Origin: Treponema sp.
Lineage (GTDB): Bacteria; Spirochaetota; Spirochaetia; Treponematales; Breznakiellaceae
Length of the DNA: 5,558 bases
Direction of reading: 5' to 3'
Assembly (NCBI GenBank): GCA_031289935.1
Contig: JAITON010000072.1
Span: 1 to 5,558, forward strand
The notes beneath the pieces are model-generated. The model ran no database searches and was not told the DNA's origin. It saw only the letters and a program-made list of their open reading frames with translations. The translations under genes were made by a program, and so were the position numbers. This document shows positions 1 through 4,258 of the stretch, piece after piece. Position 1 is the first letter of the stretch. Each line of letters starts with the position of its first letter.

Positions 1-96
1 GCCCGCAAGGCCCTCGACAAAGGTTTGCCGCTTACGGTCATCAGTGAAATCACCGGCCTGGATACCCAGACCATTACCCAGCTTATGGGCAAATAG
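1..96 (+). CDS. C-terminal end of a probable Rpn family recombination-promoting nuclease / putative transposase (partial)
   Basis: Only the last 31 codons and the TAG stop are in the window; the gene starts upstream. The peptide contains GLPLTVISEITGLD followed by a short helix ending in QLMGK. An amphipathic segment of the form 'G-L/I-x-x-x-x-I-x-x-I-T-G-L' close to the stop is typical of the C-terminus of Rpn/YhgA-like proteins (PD-(D/E)XK nuclease family 'transposases'), which often occur in many copies in spirochaete genomes. The nuclease core is not visible, so catalytic residues cannot be checked. No clear T-rich terminator follows; a GC-rich inverted repeat lies at 97-120. The assignment rests on a short tail only and another helical C-terminus is possible. 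Confidence 0.55.
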   Translation, partial: ARKALDKGLPLTVISEITGLDTQTITQLMGK

Positions 97-120
97 CGCC
101 GCCCTTGGGGGCGTACGCCC
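97..120. other. GC-rich inverted repeat after the Rpn-like stop codon
   Basis: Positions 109-120 are a perfect 12-bp palindrome (GGGCGTACGCCC). The segment 97-113 can alternatively fold as CGCC-G-CCC against GGGGGCG with one bulged base. There is no run of T on either side, so a standard intrinsic terminator is not supported. It lies between the end of the Rpn-like gene and the converging end of the comFB-like gene, where a bidirectional transcription stop would make sense. That role is inference. Confidence 0.3.
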
Positions 121-124
121 TGGT

Positions 125-961
125 CTAATAGTTGACAGCCCGGCGGCCAACCGATATGCTGGACAGGCCGCCGGAGAGTGGGCCAGTGGTTAAGCCGTCA
201 GTTTTGGGAACTGATAATCGGGGGTTCAACTCCCCCCTCTCCGAATTATCGTTCTGCTCCGCCTCACCGGGGGGGAAGAGGTACAGGTCGGGCAGCTTGA
301 AGGTCCGGTCCATGGAGAAAGAGGGGGCGGGCTGCAGGTCGCTGGCCACCGGAATACTAAAAAAGTGATCCAAGGGCTCAAAATCCGGGGCCTCAATTTT
401 GACGGAAAATTCAAACACCCTATGGATACCGGCGGTATTCGCAGAGACCGAAGCCGGCCAGAAGGTATAGGTTCCCTGGATACTGGGGACTAAATCGTAG
501 GGGTTCTGCCAGTTGGAGTCCTTCATGGTTACCGGGGCGCCTTCCCGGTAGAGGGTCACCCGGACCCCGGAAAGGGGCTCAAAGTTGAGGCCGTTAAAGA
601 GCCTCCCCACAATAGTGGGAATGTTAAAGACCGGCCGGGAATCGGGGCGCTGAAGGTCCCCGTCAATATGGTCCGCAGTGGGCCGCCGGTTGTGGCTAAC
701 CCGTTTAATCCCCTCGTGGATCAGGGCGGCAATATCCGCCCTGGTCTGCTGGTGTTCGCGGGCCTGGCGCTCAATCCGGGCAACTCCCCGGTTGGACAGG
801 ATATACCGGGGAGCCATGCGGTTCAGGACATAACAGGCTGTATCCAGGCGGCACTGGCGGCAGGCGCAGATATCGCTGCCCTGCTCTTCCAGGGCGGCGT
901 ATGTCTCCGTTACCTGGGCAAAGACCATGTCTTCGGCGGTATTGTGAATTTCCCTATACAT
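125..961 (-). CDS. ComFB-domain protein with C-terminal beta-sandwich domain
   Basis: A 278-residue reading frame. Residues 1-93 match the late-competence ComFB family: an acidic helix (NTAEDMVFAQV), then a cysteine cluster C32, C34, C37 and C43 in the context CACRQCRLDTACYVLNRMAPRYI, where B. subtilis ComFB also has Cys ligands and a conserved 'D-x-x-C/A-x-x-L-N-x-x-x-P-x-Y' motif. ComFB proteins have recently been described as cyclic-dinucleotide receptors. Residues about 113-230 look like a carboxypeptidase-regulatory-type beta-sandwich (IVGRLFNG..PLSGVRVTLYREG, later GTYTFWP and LPDLYLFP). No signal peptide or membrane segment is seen, so it is probably cytoplasmic. ATG 961 is chosen over ATG 982 because a strong Shine-Dalgarno, GGAAAGGGGGG (965-975), precedes it and ATG 982 overlaps the -10 box. 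Its start overlaps the HD gene by 52 nt. Residues 240-278 are only the antisense of the tRNA-Pro locus, and a one-base change in a C7 run would end the protein at residue 232. Confidence 0.8.
   Translation of the reverse strand: MYREIHNTAEDMVFAQVTETYAALEEQGSDICACRQCRLDTACYVLNRMAPRYILSNRGVARIERQAREHQQTRADIAALIHEGIKRVSHNRRPTADHIDGDLQRPDSRPVFNIPTIVGRLFNGLNFEPLSGVRVTLYREGAPVTMKDSNWQNPYDLVPSIQGTYTFWPASVSANTAGIHRVFEFSVKIEAPDFEPLDHFFSIPVASDLQPAPSFSMDRTFKLPDLYLFPPGEAEQNDNSERGELNPRLSVPKTDGLTTGPLSGGLSSISVGRRAVNY
132..160 (+). promoter_or_regulatory. sigma70-type promoter of tRNA-Pro
   Basis: A perfect -35 box TTGACA (132-137) is followed by a 17-bp spacer and the -10 box TATGCT (155-160). The tRNA begins 12 nt after the -10 box, so transcription would start about 4-5 nt before the mature 5' end. 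The -10 context CGATATGCTG recurs exactly in front of deoD. The promoter lies inside the last codons of the minus-strand comFB-like reading frame. Confidence 0.8.
172..244 (+). tRNA. tRNA-Pro (anticodon UGG)
   Basis: A full cloverleaf can be drawn by eye. The acceptor stem CGGAGAG/CTCTCCG has seven perfect pairs (172-178 with 237-243) and a C1-G72 start, as usual for bacterial tRNA-Pro. The D stem is GGC/GCC. The anticodon stem TCAGT/ACTGA (198-202, 210-214) encloses the loop TTTGGGA with anticodon TGG at 205-207 and G37, the residue typically methylated in tRNA-Pro. The T arm is GGGGG-TTCAACT-CCCCC. The discriminator is A at 244 and CCA is not encoded. It reads all CCN proline codons or mainly CCA/CCG. 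It lies entirely antisense to codons 240-264 of the comFB-like gene, and no terminator with a T-run is visible downstream. Confidence 0.93.
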
Positions 962-2223
962 ATACCCCCCTTTCCAGCACATTGTACCTTGTTTTCGAGG
1001 ATTGGGTCTAGCAGAATTCTGATAATCCTTACCTGTTTTACCAGACCCTCTACCACGTCCGTCTTAAATACGCCGGTTTCTCCGGGGAAGGGCAAGCCTT
1101 CGTCGGAGATAAAGAGATTCGTTTCGAAGGAAACGGGCTCCGGCAGGTCGATGATGAGCTCCCCCGGTGCGATCCGGCAGCCCGCCGCCCGTCCAAGATC
1201 CTCCGCCAGGGCCTCTTCGGCCCGGGCCCGCTCCCGGAGACCGGTCAGGGGGCCATGCCAGGCGGGATCGTAGGGGATTTCCGCCACCGAGCGGTGGAGG
1301 GGGCCCTCCCGGACCCGGGCCGCCAGATCGAAAAGGGCCCGGTTCCCCGGTGTACGCCCTCGACAGTCTGCCAACAGGGCAAAGAGCCCCTGATCGTCCA
1401 GGCCGTAGAGCTCCTCCGGGGCCAGAACCCCTGCGTCCAGCCCTCCCAGAATCGCCTTTTTGACCATCGCTGTGGCGGAGCGGACATCCCGGTGCCAGTA
1501 TACCGTCCGGTACATCAGGTACTTGGCAAAGAGGATAGATTCCACGCTGGGAATCCCCCGGGAATCAATGTCCACCCCCCGTTCCGGCTGCGGGTGGAGC
1601 CGGCTCACGATATAGTCCACGTCCTGGACCCCGTAGGGGACCCCGCAGCAACGGGCGTCCCGGTTCAGATAGTCCAGTTTATCGGGGTCCATACAGCCGG
1701 AGAGAAGCCGCCGGTAAAAGGCCAGCTCAGCGCCAGACCACCTTCCCGGCGCCGTTTCCACGATGGCCGCCGTCAGGTCCGGGTCCGCTCCGGCCGCCCC
1801 CAGGAGGCTCCGTAGGGGTTCAGCCCGGATCAATTCTGCGGTCAGGTCCTCGTGGGAACGGAGGGGCAGCTCCTTGAGGGAATGGGTATAGGGAAAGTGT
1901 CCTAGATCGTGGAGCAGGCAGGCGCAAAGAAAGGAGCGCACTCCCTGGGGGCTGATCCAGGCCTCGGCCCCCTGTTCCGCCAGGCTCAATAGAAGCCGCC
2001 TGCCCAGATGATAGACCCCCAGGGAATGAGCGGCCCGGGTATGGGTGGCCCCCGGGTAGACCCGGTAGGCCGGCCCTAGTTGCAGGATCCGGTAGAGACG
2101 CATAAAGGCCACCGTCTCCGTCAGAGCCGCCATGGCCGGTTTCAGGTAGATGTGCCCCCAGAGAATATCCCGAACCGGGACCGTGTAACCCTCCCGAAGG
2201 GCCGTCCAGGCGGTCTCGCCCAC
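910..2223 (-). CDS. HD-domain deoxynucleotide triphosphohydrolase, SAMHD1-like
   Basis: A 437-residue cytoplasmic HD-superfamily phosphohydrolase, expected to cleave dNTPs to deoxynucleosides and triphosphate. Key positions line up with human SAMHD1: Q48 and L49 (Q149/L150, the deoxyribose-selecting residues), R63 and H66 (R164/H167), H105-D106 (H206/D207, the HD pair), H109 and H114 (H210/H215), H124 (H233, the catalytic acid), and D181, K182, Y185, D189 in DPDKLDYLNRD (D311, K312, Y315, D319). The metal site and sugar-sensing residues are thus all present. Bacterial relatives include the B. subtilis YwfO-type hydrolases. Translation starts at GTG 2223, six bases after the strong site GGAGGG (2230-2235), and one base after the stop of the upstream small ORF. 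The last 17 codons overlap the comFB-like gene. The true substrate set and any allosteric nucleotide site cannot be judged from sequence alone. Confidence 0.88.
   Translation of the reverse strand: MGETAWTALREGYTVPVRDILWGHIYLKPAMAALTETVAFMRLYRILQLGPAYRVYPGATHTRAAHSLGVYHLGRRLLLSLAEQGAEAWISPQGVRSFLCACLLHDLGHFPYTHSLKELPLRSHEDLTAELIRAEPLRSLLGAAGADPDLTAAIVETAPGRWSGAELAFYRRLLSGCMDPDKLDYLNRDARCCGVPYGVQDVDYIVSRLHPQPERGVDIDSRGIPSVESILFAKYLMYRTVYWHRDVRSATAMVKKAILGGLDAGVLAPEELYGLDDQGLFALLADCRGRTPGNRALFDLAARVREGPLHRSVAEIPYDPAWHGPLTGLRERARAEEALAEDLGRAAGCRIAPGELIIDLPEPVSFETNLFISDEGLPFPGETGVFKTDVVEGLVKQVRIIRILLDPILENKVQCAGKGGICIGKFTIPPKTWSLPR
981..1010 (-). promoter_or_regulatory. candidate internal promoter of the comFB-like gene
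   Basis: On the minus strand TAGACC (1010-1005) and TACAAT (986-981) are separated by 18 bp, matching 4/6 and 5/6 of the sigma70 boxes. The expected start near 974 would leave a short leader carrying the G-rich ribosome binding site. It lies inside the 3' end of the HD-domain gene and would let the ComFB protein be made apart from the rest of the run. Prediction by eye only. Confidence 0.4.
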
Positions 2224-2224
2224 G

Positions 2225-2395
2225 TCAAGCCCTCCAATCCCGAACCAGTACTGGGATAGCCGGATTCACCTCTTGGAGCCGTTTCCTTAGACACCCGGCA
2301 AAGTCAGGCCCCGTCTCAGCTCCCAATTCCCCGCCTGCCAGGGTACAGGCCTGAAAGACTTCATCATTTAATGCGATTTTTTCAAAACCCGGCAT
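2225..2395 (-). CDS. small protein of unknown function, 56 aa
   Basis: An uninterrupted ATG-to-TGA frame fills the space between the lipoprotein and HD genes almost exactly: 8 nt after the lipoprotein stop and 1 nt before the HD start (TGA-C-GTG). The ribosome binding site of the HD gene, GGAGGG, is contained in its last codons, which suggests translational coupling. The product begins MPGFEKIALNDEVFQA, has a Gly/Glu-rich middle (LAGGELGAET), two cysteines, a basic patch (CLRKRLQEV) and ends in VLVRDWRA. I recognise no family. No signal peptide or membrane segment is seen. It has no convincing Shine-Dalgarno of its own; the region before the ATG is an AT-rich palindrome, so translation may depend on ribosomes finishing the lipoprotein. 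It could be a real small protein or a leader-like coupling device for the HD gene. Confidence 0.5.
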   Translation of the reverse strand: MPGFEKIALNDEVFQACTLAGGELGAETGPDFAGCLRKRLQEVNPAIPVLVRDWRA

Positions 2396-2407
2396 AAAAA
2401 TTTTTAT
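2394..2407. other. 14-bp AT palindrome at the lipoprotein/small ORF junction
   Basis: ATAAAAATTTTTAT is a perfect palindrome covering the lipoprotein stop codon and the first bases of the small ORF start. It stands out from the GC-rich surroundings. It could be a protein-binding site or simply a weakly structured translation-initiation region; it is too short of GC to be a stable terminator hairpin. Confidence 0.35.
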
Positions 2408-2892
2408 CGGTTCATTTGCTGAACAAAGTGGTTGCGGGCCGATGCTATGATAGACAGGATCCGGTTGAAGAAAAGCTTAAAATCCTCGGGGGTCCTTAAG
2501 AGGATCTCCACGCTAATGCTGGTATTGTTGTTATTGCTGCCCGAAATATAGACCTTGGCGACTTTTGTCATCCGGGAGGCATAGGATGCCGCCGCTGCAA
2601 CCTTGGCGCGTTCAAAGTCGGACTCAATGGGCCAGAAGTTCGGATACACCACCCAGAAGAACCCCGGATCATCCTCTTCGATAAAAATATAGTAATTTCC
2701 ATCATCATAATGGAACAGAATATCGCCATCACTATTTATGCTGGGGGAATAGCCGTTATCTCCGAGATAGGTCATGTAAAGGTCCTGCAATTGGCCCTTT
2801 GTCCAGGTTCTCCCGACCCCTGTGGAAAAGCTTTGACAGGCGCTTAATACCGCACAAAGCAGTACACAGAGTATAAAGCTTGCCTTTTTCAT
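2404..2892 (-). CDS. lipoprotein with YbjN-like domain
   Basis: A 162-residue predicted envelope lipoprotein. The N-terminus MKK, a hydrophobic stretch and the lipobox LSAC with Cys19 form a type II signal peptide, so the mature protein should be lipid-anchored outside the inner membrane. The mature part follows the pattern of the YbjN / type III secretion chaperone-like fold: a helix (LQDLYMTYLGDNG), a DGDILFHYDDGNYYIFI strand pair, a strand with FFWVVYPNFW, a helix (DFERAKVAAAASYAS), a KVAKVYIS strand and a final helix (FKLFFNRILSIIASA). This assignment is by pattern only. Its ATG overlaps the stop of the PtsN-like gene (ATGA, 2889-2892) with AGGAG just upstream, so the two are probably translated together. 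The molecular role is unknown. Confidence 0.75.
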   Translation of the reverse strand: MKKASFILCVLLCAVLSACQSFSTGVGRTWTKGQLQDLYMTYLGDNGYSPSINSDGDILFHYDDGNYYIFIEEDDPGFFWVVYPNFWPIESDFERAKVAAAASYASRMTKVAKVYISGSNNNNTSISVEILLRTPEDFKLFFNRILSIIASARNHFVQQMNR

Positions 2893-3359
2893 AGTCTCCT
2901 GCTCTCTGCGGACTTTTCGGCCAGAATCCGCATAATATCCTCGGAACTCGCGGCATTGAGGATTTCCGCCCGTTTTTCCGTGCTCTTAAAAAGCAGGCTG
3001 ATTTCCGCCAGGAACTGTAGGTGGGGTCCGGTTTTCTCCAGGGGGGAAAGGGTCAAGATAAAGATTCGGCAGGGCTCATGGTCCAGGGCTTCAAAGTCCA
3101 CAGCCTCGTCGGATATGCCAATACAGGCTACCAGGTCGCGGATGGTGGCGCTCTTTCCGTGGGGAATGGCAATACCATGCTTCATACCGGTGGACATCTT
3201 CTCTTCCCGGTCCATGACCGCCGCCAGCGCGGCCTCCCGGTCCTGGATTTTATTCGCGGCCACCAGAATATCAAGAAGCTCATTGATGATGGCTTCCTTA
3301 GTGGTCCCCTTGAGGTGGAGATTGATAGTCTCCTTGGTTAATATAGTTTTAAGATTCAT
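2889..3359 (-). CDS. PTS IIA domain protein, fructose/nitrogen type (PtsN-like)
   Basis: A stand-alone single-domain EIIA of the fructose/mannitol family, 156 residues (E. coli PtsN is 163). It begins MNLKTILTKETINLHL, and the phosphorylated histidine is expected to be H67 in GIAIPHGK, with the partner H61 in MKHG. A second conserved segment, GPHLQFLAEISLLF, holds H113. As no EIIB/EIIC domains are attached, a regulatory phosphotransfer role like that of EIIA-Ntr is more likely than sugar uptake. ATG 3359 is chosen over ATG 3380 because it matches the usual family start and because ATG 3380 overlaps the promoter. Only a weak AAG precedes it, so the mRNA may be almost leaderless. It is the first gene of the minus-strand run, diverging from deoD, and overlaps the lipoprotein gene by four bases. 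Confidence 0.87.
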   Translation of the reverse strand: MNLKTILTKETINLHLKGTTKEAIINELLDILVAANKIQDREAALAAVMDREEKMSTGMKHGIAIPHGKSATIRDLVACIGISDEAVDFEALDHEPCRIFILTLSPLEKTGPHLQFLAEISLLFKSTEKRAEILNAASSEDIMRILAEKSAESRRL

Positions 3360-3368
3360 GATATTCTT

Positions 3369-3397
3369 AGTATACGCCATCGAAAAACAAAAGTCAA
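3369..3397 (-). promoter_or_regulatory. sigma70-type promoter of the PtsN-like gene run
   Basis: On the minus strand TTGACT (3397-3392), a 17-bp spacer and TATACT (3374-3369) match 5/6 and 5/6 of the consensus. The -10 box ends only nine bases before ATG 3359, which predicts a leader of about 2-4 nt. ATG 3380 lies upstream of the expected transcription start and cannot be used from this promoter. Confidence 0.75.
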
Positions 3398-3414
3398 GGA
3401 AAATCTTTTTACCC

Positions 3415-3443
3415 TTTGCTTTTTACGAAAAAAACGATATGCT
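3415..3443 (+). promoter_or_regulatory. candidate deoD promoter
   Basis: TATGCT (3438-3443) is a plausible -10 box because the ten bases CGATATGCTG also form the -10 region of the tRNA-Pro promoter. The matching -35 at 17 bp is TTTGCT (3415-3420), only 3/6, but T/A tracts lie upstream and between the boxes. The expected start near 3450 gives a leader of about 15 nt. It is back-to-back with the PtsN-like promoter, so the 106-nt intergenic region drives both directions. Confidence 0.5.
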
Positions 3444-3465
3444 GACTTGTTATGGAGGAAATCGC

Positions 3466-4173
3466 ATGTCGATTCATATCGCGGCAAAACCTGGGGAGAT
3501 TGCCGGGACCGTTCTACTGCCCGGCGACCCTTTACGGGCCAAATTTATCGCAGAAAATTACCTGGAAAAGGCCGTCTGCTATACCGATGTCCGGAATATG
3601 CTGGGCTTTACAGGTCTTTATAAAGGTAAAAAAATCTCGGTTCAGGGCACGGGGATGGGAATCCCCTCCATATCCATCTATGTAAACGAGCTTTTCCGGG
3701 ATTACGAGGTCAGGCGGGCCATTCGCATCGGTACCGCCGGTGCGCTTCAGGAACATATCGGGCTTCGGGACCTGATCCTGGCCATGTCGGCTTCGACGGA
3801 CAGCGGGGCCAATACCATCCGACTGGGCGTAGGACGCTATCTTGCCCCCGCAGCCAGCTTCAGTCTGCTCAAATTTGCCTACGATTACGCCAGCGGGCGG
3901 GGTTGGAAGCCCCTGGCAGGGCCGGTGGTCTCCTCGGACATATTCTACACCGAGGAGCGTGAGGAATGGCGGCTCTGGGCCAAGTGGGGCTGTCTGGCCG
4001 TGGAAATGGAGTGCACCGAACTTTACACCCTGGCGGCAAAATACGACCGGGAAGCCCTGGGTATCCTGACCGTCTCCGACAGCATGGTGAGCCGTGAGGT
4101 AATCAGCGCCGAGGAACGCCAGACCGGTTTTACCCGGATGATGGAAACGGCCCTGGAGACCGCCGTCTCCTGA
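3466..4173 (+). CDS. deoD: purine nucleoside phosphorylase, DeoD type
   Basis: A 235-residue cytosolic enzyme (E. coli DeoD 239) that splits purine (deoxy)nucleosides with phosphate into the free base and (deoxy)ribose-1-phosphate, for salvage. The sequence follows E. coli DeoD throughout: H4, GDPLRAKFIAE with G20 and R24, R43 in VRNMLGFTG, GMGIPSISIYV, R87 in RIGTAGAL, VEMEC (E180-E182) and TVSD with the acid D205, then R218 in EERQT. Phosphate-binding and base-binding residues are all kept; position 90 is Thr instead of E. coli Ser, a conservative change. The start ATG 3466 has GGAGG (3454-3458) seven bases upstream. A longer in-frame extension upstream is antisense to the PtsN-like gene and is not coding. 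It faces away from that gene and is followed 85 nt later by metK with no T-rich terminator between, so some read-through into metK is possible. Confidence 0.95.
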   Translation: MSIHIAAKPGEIAGTVLLPGDPLRAKFIAENYLEKAVCYTDVRNMLGFTGLYKGKKISVQGTGMGIPSISIYVNELFRDYEVRRAIRIGTAGALQEHIGLRDLILAMSASTDSGANTIRLGVGRYLAPAASFSLLKFAYDYASGRGWKPLAGPVVSSDIFYTEEREEWRLWAKWGCLAVEMECTELYTLAAKYDREALGILTVSDSMVSREVISAEERQTGFTRMMETALETAVS

Positions 4174-4180
4174 GCTATTT

Positions 4181-4192
4181 CATTGTACAATG
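4181..4192. other. 12-bp palindrome upstream of the metK -35 box
   Basis: CATTGTACAATG is a perfect palindrome eight bases after the deoD stop codon and six bases before the metK -35 box. It has no loop and no following T-run, so it fits a dimeric-protein operator better than a terminator. No known operator is matched. Confidence 0.4.
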
Positions 4193-4194
4193 GC

Positions 4195-4206
4195 CTGGTT
4201 GACCAG
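4195..4206. other. inverted repeat overlapping the metK -35 box
   Basis: CTGGT-TG-ACCAG is an inverted repeat with five-base arms whose centre and right arm cover the -35 box TTGACC (4199-4204). A protein bound here would compete with RNA polymerase. It directly follows the palindrome at 4181-4192. Confidence 0.35.
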
Positions 4207-4227
4207 ATTGATGGGGTACACTAGAAT
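4199..4227 (+). promoter_or_regulatory. sigma70-type promoter of metK
   Basis: TTGACC (4199-4204) and TAGAAT (4222-4227) match 5/6 and 5/6 of the consensus with a 17-bp spacer. The expected start near 4234 leaves a leader of about 25 nt that carries the ribosome binding site AAGGAG (4248-4253). The leader is too short for a SAM riboswitch. Confidence 0.75.
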
Positions 4228-4258
4228 GTTTATGTCTTATCATACTTAAGGAGTTGCT

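Noticed and set aside
198..214. Reading the tRNA as tRNA-Gln (TTG)
   Set aside because: A five-pair anticodon stem with a seven-base loop TTTGGGA centres TGG; shifting to TTG would break the loop geometry. C1-G72, G37 and A73 fit proline.
965..970. G6 run in the comFB ribosome binding site as a phase-variable element
   Set aside because: Six bases is too short to expect frequent slippage and the run is well explained as a strong Shine-Dalgarno.
959..982. ATG 982 as the start of the comFB-like gene
   Set aside because: It has no good ribosome binding site and overlaps the candidate -10 box, while ATG 961 follows GGAAAGGGGGG at a suitable distance.
668..1815. Long plus-strand open frames opposite the HD and comFB-like genes
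   Set aside because: They are Pro/Arg/Ser-rich frames of the kind expected opposite GC-rich coding sequence, without recognisable domains or ribosome binding sites; the minus-strand frames carry clear conserved motifs.
2956..3465. Upstream in-frame extension of deoD by 170 codons
   Set aside because: It is antisense to the PtsN-like gene, includes the divergent promoter region, and DeoD homology begins at ATG 3466, which has a good ribosome binding site.
4174..4258. SAM riboswitch upstream of metK
   Set aside because: The whole gap is 85 nt and the predicted leader about 25 nt; no SAM-I-type four-way junction elements or terminator hairpin are present.
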